64,000 bases of DNA from Nocardioides sp. Root140 (GTDB taxonomy: Bacteria > Actinomycetota > Actinomycetes > Propionibacteriales > Nocardioidaceae): assembly GCF_001426745.1 (NCBI RefSeq), contig NZ_LMFI01000011.1, forward strand, positions 61,730-125,729. The letters run 5' to 3'. The notes beneath the pieces are model-generated. The model saw nothing but the letters and a program-made list of their open reading frames with translations, was not told where the DNA came from and made no database searches. Numbering within the stretch: the stretch's first letter is position 1; each line of letters opens with the position of its first letter. This document shows, one piece after another, positions 1-6,899 of the stretch. Both the position numbers and the translations under genes were made by a program.

Positions 1-907
1 CACGGAAGAGGTCGTCGTGCTCACGCAGCTCGTCGGCGAGCTCGCGGTTGACCAGAACGCGGCCGGGCCGGGCGATCGAGGTGAGTCGAGAGGCGATGTT
101 GACGACCTCGCCGAACACGTCGCCGAGCCGCGCGAGCACCCGGCCGTGTGCCATGCCGACGCGCACCTGCGGGAAGTCCTCGTCGATCTCATGGGCGCCG
201 GCCAGGCGCAGCGCGATGCGGCCGGCCGCGACCGGGTCGTCGGCCACGAAGAGCACCTCGTCACCGATCGTCTTGATGATCCGGCCGCCGTCGTCGGAGA
301 TGACGGCGTTGACCGTCGACTCGAAGCGCTCGACCATGTCGGCCAGCTCGTCGGCGTCGAGGCTGCGGGTGCGGCGGGTGTAGCCGACGATGTCGGCGAA
401 CCCCACGGCCTGTACGACGGCATCGTCGGAGGCCTGCAACAGCAGCCGGCCGGCGGCGTTGGCCAGGTGTCGCCGCCAGACGTACTCCTGCAGGTCGGAG
501 AGGGCGGGCAGCGCGGTCTTGATCACCGGCTCGATCTCGGCGAAGTCGAGGCGGGCGCCCGAGCCGAGCATCATGGTGGCGACCTCGGCGATCTCCCACT
601 CGGCAAGGCGGGCGAAGCTGCGGCCCATGCTGCGGGTCAGCGCGTTCTCGGTGCGTGGGTCGACCATTCCGCTGGCGACCAGCCCCTCCAGGGTGCGCAC
701 CGCCTCGACGTCCGCGTCGGTGAACAGCACCTCGTCGTCGGAGGCGGGGGAGGGGAAGCCGAGTGAGAGCCAGAGCTCCCGGGCGCGCTCGTCGGTGACG
801 CCGGACTGCTCGATGACGTCGAGCCGGGTCAGGTGCGGAGCCTGGCCGAGCAGCGTGGCCTCGAGGGCAGCGAAGAGCGCAGGGTCGAGCCCGGGAGTCT
901 GGGCCAC
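1..907 (-). CDS. Class III adenylate cyclase with Ad_Cy_reg-type N-terminal domain (C-terminus beyond window)
   Basis: Makes cAMP from ATP. The frame reads leftward and runs off the window edge, so the C-terminus is missing. The first ~150 residues look like the mycobacterial Rv1264-type regulatory domain (LTRLDVIEQSGV, then SFARLAEWEIAEV). The catalytic domain follows, with FADIVGYT (first metal Asp), IKTIGDEVLF (second metal Asp and the adenine-selecting Lys) and VVNIASRL (transition-state Asn and Arg), so it looks catalytically complete. I chose the GTG at 905-907: an in-frame stop lies at 944-946 and no ATG lies between. It sits 43 bases downstream of a cyclic-nucleotide-binding protein on the same strand, suggesting a two-gene cAMP unit. 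Family assignment is firm; the exact start is less so. Confidence 0.87.
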   Translation of the reverse strand, partial: MAQTPGLDPALFAALEATLLGQAPHLTRLDVIEQSGVTDERARELWLSLGFPSPASDDEVLFTDADVEAVRTLEGLVASGMVDPRTENALTRSMGRSFARLAEWEIAEVATMMLGSGARLDFAEIEPVIKTALPALSDLQEYVWRRHLANAAGRLLLQASDDAVVQAVGFADIVGYTRRTRSLDADELADMVERFESTVNAVISDDGGRIIKTIGDEVLFVADDPVAAGRIALRLAGAHEIDEDFPQVRVGMAHGRVLARLGDVFGEVVNIASRLTSIARPGRVLVNRELADELREHDDLFR

Positions 908-950
908 CTCAGGCCGTGTCTCGCAACGGCGCCCGTCTGAGCGTCATGGT

Positions 951-1361
951 CTAGGCCGGGGTGTCGGGCAGGCGGTCGTGCGCGGTCTGCTCGAGGGCGG
1001 TGCGGAAGGTCGGGACCGTGTCGATGAGGTCCTGCACCGCCTCGCTGGTGAAGTGCAGCACGGACAGTGGCGTCAGCGACACCACGCTCGCGTTGCGCAG
1101 CTTGTGGTTCACGATCGCGGTCTCGCCCACGGTGTCGCCCGGGCCGAGCCGGGCGATCTCCTGGCCACCTCGACGTACCGAGACCTCACCCTCCAGGAGG
1201 ATGTAGGCCTTGTCGGCAGGGGTCTTCTCCCAGATCAACGACCAGTTGGCCGGGATGGTGACTGCGGTGCCGTGCTCGACGAGTGCCTTGACCTCGGAGT
1301 CGCTGAGGTCGGCGAAGCGGTCGAGGCGGGCAAGAGCCGCCTTCTCCTGTGAATGGTTCAC
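951..1361 (-). CDS. Single-domain cyclic-nucleotide-binding (CRP/PKA-R fold) protein
   Basis: A 136-residue protein made almost entirely of one cNMP-binding domain. It shows GEVSVRRGG, LGPGDTVGETAIVNH and the R-N-A-S-V strand after it, equivalent to the phosphate-binding cassette. No helix-turn-helix follows, so it is not a classical CRP repressor; it probably senses cAMP or acts as a partner domain. The GTG start at 1359-1361 is preceded by GAGAGG with good spacing; the same frame stays open far upstream but without coding character. It lies directly ahead of the adenylate cyclase on the same strand, which suggests that the product of one gene is the ligand of the other. Confidence 0.85.
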   Translation of the reverse strand: MNHSQEKAALARLDRFADLSDSEVKALVEHGTAVTIPANWSLIWEKTPADKAYILLEGEVSVRRGGQEIARLGPGDTVGETAIVNHKLRNASVVSLTPLSVLHFTSEAVQDLIDTVPTFRTALEQTAHDRLPDTPA

Positions 1362-1437
1362 GTGATTGATCCTCTCGAAGGGTCGACGTGTGGCGCCGCG
1401 CTCCGTCCCGGGTAGATCTTCGCGGTCGGGTCGCCGC

Positions 1438-1472
1438 CTGTCCAGAGAACGGCCGTTGCTGTCCGCGGATCG
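1438..1472 (+). repeat. Imperfect direct repeat, copy A (flanks DUF4304-like gene)
   Basis: 35 bases starting CTGTCCAGA and containing TGTCCGC. It matches 28 of 35 positions of 2223-2257 in the same orientation. The two copies bracket the gene at 1578-2189. No target-site duplication or transposase is visible. Confidence 0.6.
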
Positions 1473-1577
1473 AGCGTGCGGCGTGGGTGAGCGTGCCGCC
1501 ACGGAGGCCGGCGAGATGCTGGTTGCGCGGGACGACACATGGGAGCATGCGGACCGACCAGGCAGGGGAGGACATCG

Positions 1578-2189
1578 GTGAAACCAGTGGACGAGGTGGT
1601 CCGCGACCGGATCGCGCCGGTGCTCAGGCGCGCCGGGTTCCAGCGCCGGCGCCGCCACTTCTGGTTCGACAGCGCGTCCGGTGATCGGGCGTACGTCGAG
1701 GTGCGCCCGTTCAAGCTCGGCTTCCGTGAGGCCGAGTTCTTCGTCGACCTCGGGGTGCAGCCGCGGATCTGGGCCGACTGGCTCGGCCGCGACGGGGGAG
1801 AGACCCGGGACGTGCTCTGGGCCGACCGGCTGATGGTGCCCGGACGGCGCCCACCGATGGCTGATCACTGGTCCTTCGACCTGGTCGACGAGCCGGCGGG
1901 GGACCTGTTGGCCACCGAGCTGTCCGCACGTCTGCCCGAGATCCTGGGCCTGCTCGACCCGGCGTTGCTTCTGGGCTATGCCCGCACCCTGCCCCGACCG
2001 GGCCGGAAGATCAGCGTGCGGCCCGAGATCGCGCTGGCCGTGATGCTCGCCACGCAGGGCCCCTCCGACGAGCTGGAGCAGAGCCTGGGCGCGCTCGCGA
2101 CGGACCCGGACTGGGTCGCGTTCGACACCGAGTTCGTCGCGTTCGTCCGTGGCTGGATCGCCCAGCACCCCGCCGACGCGCAGGACTGA
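1578..2189 (+). CDS. DUF4304-like protein
   Basis: A 203-residue soluble protein. The N-terminus (VLRRAGFQRRRRHFWF, then AYVEVRPFKLGFREAEFFVDLGV) resembles the DUF4304 fold, whose function is unknown. I chose the GTG at 1578 because GGGGAGGA precedes it by about six bases and the in-frame ATG at 1539 has no such signal. It is transcribed away from the cNMP-binding gene and is bracketed by a 35-base imperfect direct repeat. No catalytic motif or membrane segment is apparent. The family call rests on the N-terminal pattern only. Confidence 0.65.
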   Translation: MKPVDEVVRDRIAPVLRRAGFQRRRRHFWFDSASGDRAYVEVRPFKLGFREAEFFVDLGVQPRIWADWLGRDGGETRDVLWADRLMVPGRRPPMADHWSFDLVDEPAGDLLATELSARLPEILGLLDPALLLGYARTLPRPGRKISVRPEIALAVMLATQGPSDELEQSLGALATDPDWVAFDTEFVAFVRGWIAQHPADAQD

Positions 2190-2222
2190 CCGGGCGGATC
2201 GCCCCGTTGACGGGGTCGCCGG

Positions 2223-2257
2223 CTGTCCAGAAAAAGGCAGTCGGTGTCCGCTGGTCG
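2223..2257 (+). repeat. Imperfect direct repeat, copy B
   Basis: Second copy of the 35-base repeat at 1438-1472 (80% identical), placed just after the stop of the DUF4304-like gene. Confidence 0.6.
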
Positions 2258-2384
2258 GTCGCCGTACCGCTTCCTCGGGCGCGTCGTCAAGGACTCGCCG
2301 CGAATCGAATGACATGCGTGTGATTCAGCGTCTAGGATGAGGGTCGAGCCTTCGGGCAATCACAGCAGTTAGGGGTCGAGACGC

Positions 2385-2681
2385 ATGGACGCTGCAGAGT
2401 CCGTCAACCACGAGCAGTCCGCGGACGGGGTCTCCCTGTCGACGCGTGACAGTGAGATCCTCGAGTTCGAACGCCAGTGGTGGAAGTACGCCGGCGCGAA
2501 GGAGCAGGCGGTCCGCGAGAAGTTCGACATGTCCTCGACGCGTTACTACCAGGTGCTCAACGCCTTGATCGACAAGCCGGAGGCGCTGGCCTCCGACCCG
2601 TTGCTGGTCCGTCGCCTGCGCCGCCTCCGGGCCGCACGCCAACGCCAGCGCTCGGCCCGCCGACTCGGCTTCGAGGTCTGA
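2385..2681 (+). CDS. DUF3263 family protein
   Basis: A 98-residue actinobacterial protein. After a poorly conserved ~20-residue head comes the diagnostic block EILEFERQWWKYAGAKE, with SSTRYYQVLNALIDKPEAL and a basic C-terminus rich in Arg. The fold looks like a small helix-turn-helix, so DNA binding is plausible, but the function is not established. A TAGGAT hexamer at 2332-2337 could be its -10 box. The start of the LytR_C gene follows the stop by four bases, the usual pairing for this family in actinobacteria, so the two are co-transcribed. Confidence 0.88.
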   Translation: MDAAESVNHEQSADGVSLSTRDSEILEFERQWWKYAGAKEQAVREKFDMSSTRYYQVLNALIDKPEALASDPLLVRRLRRLRAARQRQRSARRLGFEV

Positions 2682-2685
2682 TCCG

Positions 2686-3186
2686 GTGCGCGCGAGAGAC
2701 GACCGTGGTGTCGCCTTCCCCTCTCCGCTCGTCATCCTGAGCATCATCGCGGTGGCCATGGCCGGCATCGCCTACGTCACCACCATGGACCGCGGCGGCG
2801 ACGGCAAGATGGAGTCCGTCTCCCAGCCGGCACCCTCGCCCACCTCGTCGTCGCCGACGGCCGACCCCGAGCCGGCGCCCGTGGTGAAGAAGAAGCCCAA
2901 GAAGGTCGTCAAGGGCAAGGTCTACGTCGAGGTCTACAACAACTCCAACATCTCCGGACTGGCCGGCTCCACCGCCTCCAAGGCGCAGTCGTTCGGCTGG
3001 CAGGTCGTGGCCTCCGACAACTGGCACGGCACGATCCCGGCCTCCACTGTCTATTACCCCGCCCGGCTCAAGGCGGCCGGCAAGCTGCTCGCCAAGGACC
3101 TCGGCATCGCCCGCGTGATCCCCGCGGTCGACCCCATGGGCGGCGACCGCCTGACCGTCATCCTCACCCCCGACTACACCTCCTGA
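2686..3186 (+). CDS. Membrane-anchored LytR_C domain protein
   Basis: A 166-residue protein with a short cytoplasmic head, one membrane segment at about residues 11-31 (PSPLVILSIIAVAMAGIAYV), a Pro/Ser/Thr linker to ~65, a Lys-rich stretch, then a C-terminal LytR_C domain (VYVEVYNNSNISGLAGSTA, ending in IPAVDPMGGDRLTVILTPD). It therefore sits in the membrane with its domain outside, where LytR_C domains are linked with cell-wall work. It lacks the LytR-CpsA-Psr catalytic domain, so it is not itself a wall-polymer ligase. GTG start, four bases after DUF3263. Confidence 0.85.
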   Translation: MRARDDRGVAFPSPLVILSIIAVAMAGIAYVTTMDRGGDGKMESVSQPAPSPTSSSPTADPEPAPVVKKKPKKVVKGKVYVEVYNNSNISGLAGSTASKAQSFGWQVVASDNWHGTIPASTVYYPARLKAAGKLLAKDLGIARVIPAVDPMGGDRLTVILTPDYTS

Positions 3187-3202
3187 CCCGCCCCTCGAGC
3201 GG

Positions 3203-4048
3203 TCAGAGTCGGGCGGAGGCGGCGTCGCGACTGAGCTGCCGCAGGAGGTCGAGCACGCCCTCGGGCCCGTCGACCGAGACGTCCGCACGCCGCAGCAGCG
3301 CGCCCTGTTCGTCGGACGACGAGCACACCAGCAACGTGGCCTGGCCCGCCTGCCGCAGCTCCTCGACTGCCGCGAAGGCCTCCAGGTCGCCCAGGTCGTC
3401 GCCGGCGAACATGAAGCCGCGCGTCGACAGCTCCTCGGCGATGGTGTGCACGGCGTCGCCCTTGTGGGTGCCCGGGGCACGCACCTCGATCACGCTGCGC
3501 CCCGGCTCCACGGTCAGGTCGTTGGCCGCGGCGAGCTCGGAGACCGGGCCAAGGAGTCGCTCGAACGCGGCGGTCGCGTCCGGCAGCCGCCGGGTGTGTA
3601 CGGCGACCGCCAGCCCCTTCTCCTCGACGTACGCGTCGAATGCATCGGCCCGTCGCAGCAGTGAGGGCAACCCGAGCAGGAAGCTGGCCAGGCCGTGCGG
3701 CGGACGCGGCGAGATCACCCGGCGGTTGACCGAGGACCACCGCTCGTTGCCGTACTGCCCGAAGATGTAGAGCTCCTTGCCCATCTCGCCGATCGCGTTG
3801 CCGACGTCGTCGAGTCCGCCGAGCGCGAGGGCCTGGCGGGCGGGCCGACCGGTGATGATCGCGATCGCGGCCACGTGCTCGGCCAGCTCGACGAGGACCT
3901 CGCCGGCGTCGGGGTGGATCCGGGCCAGGCTGGGGTCGTCGACGATCGGCGACAGGGTGCCGTCGAGGTCGAGTCCGATGACACTGTCAGCGGCGACACG
4001 CACCAGCGCGGCGTACCGCTCCTCACCTGTCGCGGAGATGAACTCCAT
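3203..4048 (-). CDS. otsB: Trehalose-6-phosphate phosphatase
   Basis: Removes phosphate from trehalose-6-phosphate, the last step of OtsA-OtsB trehalose synthesis, in the cytoplasm. It is a HAD-type phosphatase of 281 residues: DLDGTLSP near residues 27-34 (nucleophile and acid Asp), IITGRPARQAL, THKGDAV (motif III Lys) and FAGDDLGDLEAF (motif IV). The ATG at 4046-4048 is preferred over a TTG four codons upstream because GGGTGG precedes the ATG. No trehalose-6-phosphate synthase lies in the window. It converges with the LytR_C gene, leaving only 16 bases between the stops. Confidence 0.93.
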   Translation of the reverse strand: MEFISATGEERYAALVRVAADSVIGLDLDGTLSPIVDDPSLARIHPDAGEVLVELAEHVAAIAIITGRPARQALALGGLDDVGNAIGEMGKELYIFGQYGNERWSSVNRRVISPRPPHGLASFLLGLPSLLRRADAFDAYVEEKGLAVAVHTRRLPDATAAFERLLGPVSELAAANDLTVEPGRSVIEVRAPGTHKGDAVHTIAEELSTRGFMFAGDDLGDLEAFAAVEELRQAGQATLLVCSSSDEQGALLRRADVSVDGPEGVLDLLRQLSRDAASARL

Positions 4049-4249
4049 GGGTCCACCCAATCATGTCCGTTCGGTGCGCGTTCCGGATGCTGCCGTCGTA
4101 CGACGAGGCGCCCTGGTGCGAGACGGCGTACGACGACCGCGCGTGGCGACGCACGACGACGGATCGACGCGACTCCGACGCCTCGAGCGTGTCCGCATCC
4201 CGGACCCGATGTGCACATCGTGAGACAGGCTGCGTAGGCTGAGCAACAG

Positions 4250-4388
4250 CTCATCGAGAGGGACTGAGGGAACGGCCCAGTGAAGTCCCGGCAACCGCCA
4301 CGAGCCCCCTGACCCGGCCCCGCCGGATCAGTCGTGGAAACGGTGCTAATTCCGGCCCGCGGCGAGATACGCCGTTGGGGAAGATGAG
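4250..4388 (+). ncRNA. SAM-I (S-box) riboswitch
   Basis: The conserved S-box elements occur in order. The P1 5' strand is CTCATC (4250-4255), followed by GAGAGGGACTGAGGGA, CGGCCC, the core CCCGGCAACC, then GGTGCTAATTCC, and the P1 3' strand GATGAG (4383-4388) is the exact complement of the 5' strand. S-adenosylmethionine binding normally stabilises P1. Here P1 ends one base before the ribosome-binding site AAGGAGGA (4389-4396), and there is no terminator hairpin, so control is probably at translation initiation. It would switch the threonine-synthase-family gene, and probably the sulfur carrier behind it, off when SAM is plentiful. Confidence 0.94.
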
Positions 4389-4399
4389 AAGGAGGACTC

Positions 4400-5668
4400 A
4401 TGAGCGCACCAACAGTCGAGGCCGGCAAGACACTCCGCGAAGGCGCCTTCGGCAATGCCACCGGCCTGTCGTGTCGCGAGTGCGGCCACCAGATCGCGCT
4501 GGGTCCCCACTACGCGTGTCCGGAGTGCTTCGGACCCCTCGAGATCGCCTACGACTTCCCGGCCGTGACCCGCGAGCAGATCGAGGCCGGCCCCGCGAAC
4601 ATCTGGCGCTACAAGGCCCTGCTGCCGGTGCCCGACGACATCGAGCAGAGCCCCAACACCGAGCCCGGCTTCACCCGCCTGCTCAAGGCTGACAACCTCG
4701 GTCGCGAGCTCGGCATCGACAACCTGTGGGTGAAGGACGACTCGACCAACCCCACCAACTCGTTCAAGGACCGCGTCGTCGCCTGCGCACTCAGCGCCGC
4801 CCGCGAGTTCGACGCCAAGGTCTTCGCCTGCCCCAGCACCGGCAACCTGGCCAACGCGGTCGCCGCCGCCGGTGCCCGTGCCGGCATCAAGACGGTCGTG
4901 TTCATCCCGAGCAACCTCGAGCAGCCCAAGCAGGTGAACTCGGCGGTCTTCACCGACAACCTCATCGCCGTCGACGGCAACTACGACGACGTCAACAAAC
5001 TGGCCTCCGAGATCGCCGGCGAAGAGGACGGCTGGGCGTTCGTGAACGTCAACGTGCGTCCCTACTACGCCGAGGGCTCCAAGACGCTCGGCTACGAGAT
5101 CGCCGAGCAGCTCGGCTGGCGCCTGCCCGACCAGATCGTGATCCCGGTGGCCTCCGGCTCCCAGCTGACCAAGGTCGACAAGGCCTTCCAGGAGCTGATC
5201 AAGCTCGGCCTCGTCGAGGACAAGCCCTACCGCGTGTACGGCGCGCAGGCCGAGGGGTGCTCGCCGGTCTCGGTGGCCTACAAGGCCGGCGTCGACGCGA
5301 TCCGCCCGGTCAAGCCCGACACCATCGCCAAGTCGCTGGCCATCGGCAACCCGGCCGACGGCATCTACGTGCTCGACGTGTGCCGGCGCTCGGGCGGAGC
5401 GGTCGAGGACATCACCGACGACCAGGTCCGCGACGCGATCGTGCTGCTGGCCCGCACCGAGGGCATCTTCACCGAGACCGCCGGCGGCACCACGGTCGGC
5501 GTACTCAAGAAGCTGGTCGAGACCGGACAGCTCGACACCTCGCTCGAGACCGTCGTGATCAACACCGGCCACGGTCTCAAGACCCTCGACGCGGTCTCCG
5601 AACGGGTCAGCGCCCGGGTCACGATCGCCCCGTCCTACGACGCCTTCGTCGCCGCCAACATCATCTGA
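4400..5668 (+). CDS. thrC: Threonine synthase family PLP enzyme under SAM riboswitch (candidate MetM-type homocysteine synthase)
   Basis: A 422-residue fold-type II PLP enzyme. It has an N-terminal pair of Cys-x2-Cys motifs (CRECGH and CPECFG, near residues 26-47), the PLP lysine at about residue 123 in NPTNSFKDR, and a Gly-rich phosphate loop (STGNLANAV). The classical reaction is O-phosphohomoserine plus water to threonine and phosphate. The context does not fit plain threonine synthesis: a SAM-I riboswitch precedes it, a MoaD/CysO-like sulfur carrier follows, and neither hom nor thrB is near. As I recall, a threonine-synthase homologue (MetM) with a MoaD-like partner (MetO) makes homocysteine from O-phosphohomoserine in Streptomyces; this pair may be the same. 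Family is certain, product is inferred. Confidence 0.88.
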   Translation: MSAPTVEAGKTLREGAFGNATGLSCRECGHQIALGPHYACPECFGPLEIAYDFPAVTREQIEAGPANIWRYKALLPVPDDIEQSPNTEPGFTRLLKADNLGRELGIDNLWVKDDSTNPTNSFKDRVVACALSAAREFDAKVFACPSTGNLANAVAAAGARAGIKTVVFIPSNLEQPKQVNSAVFTDNLIAVDGNYDDVNKLASEIAGEEDGWAFVNVNVRPYYAEGSKTLGYEIAEQLGWRLPDQIVIPVASGSQLTKVDKAFQELIKLGLVEDKPYRVYGAQAEGCSPVSVAYKAGVDAIRPVKPDTIAKSLAIGNPADGIYVLDVCRRSGGAVEDITDDQVRDAIVLLARTEGIFTETAGGTTVGVLKKLVETGQLDTSLETVVINTGHGLKTLDAVSERVSARVTIAPSYDAFVAANII

Positions 5669-5734
5669 CGAACCGTGGATTCTTGATGCGCGAACCGTGG
5701 GTTCTTGCGCCTCGAACCCGCAATCCTTGATGCA
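5669..5734 (+). repeat. Three tandem 22-bp repeat units (family R22)
   Basis: Units begin at 5669, 5691 and 5713, each of the form CGAACCGTGGATTCTTGATG plus two bases. They fill the gap between the riboswitch-controlled enzyme and the sulfur carrier gene. The same unit recurs at 16623-16710, 17831-17942 and 51580-51645. Confidence 0.85.
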
Positions 5735-5755
5735 CACCCGACCCCAGGAGTAGCC

Positions 5756-6034
5756 ATGAGCGTTTCCGTCCGCATCCCGACCATCCTGCGCACCTACACC
5801 GGTGGCGAGTCCGAGGTCACCGCCGAGGGTGGCACGCTCGCCGAGGTGCTCGACAACCTCGACGCCAACCATGAGGGCATCAAGGCGCGCGTGCTCGACG
5901 ACAACGGCGCCCTGCGCCGCTTCGTCAACGTGTACGTCGGCAACGAGGACGTCCGCTTCCTCGACAACCTCGAGACGCCCACGGCCGACGGCGTACAGGT
6001 CTCGATCATCCCCGCGGTGGCCGGCGGCTGCTGA
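5756..6034 (+). CDS. MoaD/ThiS-fold sulfur carrier protein (CysO/MetO-like)
   Basis: A 92-residue ubiquitin-fold protein resembling mycobacterial CysO (ALRRFVNVYVGNEDVRFL, then VQVSIIPAVAGG). Such carriers hold sulfide as a C-terminal thiocarboxylate on the terminal Gly-Gly after adenylation by an E1-like enzyme. Here the tail is Gly-Gly-Cys, one residue beyond the Gly-Gly; the extra Cys would have to be removed, or the protein is stored as a cysteine adduct. AGGAG sits five bases before the ATG. It follows the SAM-riboswitch-controlled PLP enzyme, suggesting it donates sulfur to that enzyme. No E1-like or JAMM peptidase gene lies in the window. Confidence 0.88.
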   Translation: MSVSVRIPTILRTYTGGESEVTAEGGTLAEVLDNLDANHEGIKARVLDDNGALRRFVNVYVGNEDVRFLDNLETPTADGVQVSIIPAVAGGC

Positions 6035-6184
6035 GCCCGGGCCCGTCGCAGCTGCGGTGCCGGACGTGCGGACGCCGCGCGGTGAGGAAGTGCGGCAGTT
6101 CGACCGCTTAGACGTGGTGTTGAGCGGGCGCCGTTGCCCGGTGTGGGTGAACTGCCGTAGTTCCTGACGCGCGATGATGAGCAC

Positions 6185-6649
6185 ATGGACCACACCTACG
6201 CGCTCGACCTGACCTGGCAGGGCAACCGCGGCACCGGCACCAGCGGCTATCGCGACTACACCCGCGACGTGCTCCTGCGTGCCGACGGCAAGCCGGACCT
6301 CGAAGCATCGGCCGACCCGACCTTCCGCGGTGACCGCGGCCGCTGGAATCCCGAGGAGCTGCTGCTCGCCGCGCTCGCCGAGTGTCACCTGCTGTCCTAC
6401 CTGCACTCCGCGGTCAACCACGGCGTCGTGGTCACGGCGTACGACGACTCGCCGGTCGGCACCATGGCACAGGTCGGCCAGGGCGGACGCTTCACCTCGG
6501 TGGTGCTGCGTCCTCGCGTGGTCGTCGCCGCGCCGGACCAGGTCGAGACCGCGCTGGCCATCCACCACGAGGCCAGCGAGAACTGCTTCATCGCCGCGTC
6601 CGTGAACTTCCCGGTCACGCACGAGCCGACGGTCACCGTCGCCCCCTGA
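6185..6649 (+). CDS. OsmC/Ohr family peroxiredoxin-like protein
   Basis: A 154-residue OsmC-fold protein that would reduce organic hydroperoxides with a cysteine pair. The peroxidatic Cys is in AALAECHLLSYL (about residue 74) and the second in NCFIAASVNFPV (about residue 137); an Arg in the N-terminal half (YRDYTRDV) fits the family active site. The length is normal for the YhfA/OsmC group. The ATG at 6185 has no good Shine-Dalgarno, so a leaderless or weakly translated message is possible. It stands alone and converges with the acyl-CoA synthetase gene across a repeat-filled gap. Confidence 0.85.
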   Translation: MDHTYALDLTWQGNRGTGTSGYRDYTRDVLLRADGKPDLEASADPTFRGDRGRWNPEELLLAALAECHLLSYLHSAVNHGVVVTAYDDSPVGTMAQVGQGGRFTSVVLRPRVVVAAPDQVETALAIHHEASENCFIAASVNFPVTHEPTVTVAP

Positions 6650-6774
6650 TCGACCTGTCGCCAGTTCTGATCGACCCGTCGTGAGTTCGCGAACTGGCGA
6701 CGGGTCACCTGGAACTGGCGACGGGTCACCTGGAACTGGCGACGGGTCACCTGGAACTGGCGACAGGTCACCCG
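6650..6774 (+). repeat. 21-bp tandem repeat array with inverted units (family R21)
   Basis: Two units in one orientation (from 6651 and 6672, CGACCTGTCGCCAGTTC type) are followed by four in the other, starting at 6691, 6712, 6733 and 6754 (GAACTGGCGACGGGTCACCT). The period is exactly 21. The centre can fold into a hairpin (GACCCGTCG with CGACGGGTC). It lies between two convergent genes and could also act as a bidirectional terminator. Confidence 0.85.
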
Positions 6775-6899
6775 GATGACGTGGGGGCGTACGACGAGCG
6801 GCCCTGCGTTCATTTCGACATACAGTTCGACCCGGCAACGACGGGGTTGAGCCGGCCGACCGCGACCACCTCCGCGAACTGCCTGTTGAAATGAACGGC

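Noticed and set aside
1362..2315. Long N-terminal extension of the cNMP-binding protein (total 454 codons)
   Set aside because: The extension runs antisense through the DUF4304-like gene; the GTG at 1361 with GAGAGG gives a normal single-domain protein.
5669..5734. A second regulatory RNA between the riboswitch-controlled enzyme and the sulfur carrier
   Set aside because: The sequence is three copies of the R22 repeat found at unrelated loci, so it has no specific tie to this operon.
4346..6838. An 830-codon minus-strand open frame over three plus-strand genes and a riboswitch
   Set aside because: It spans several conserved genes on the other strand, and the tandem 21-bp repeat gives it a false repetitive peptide at its start.
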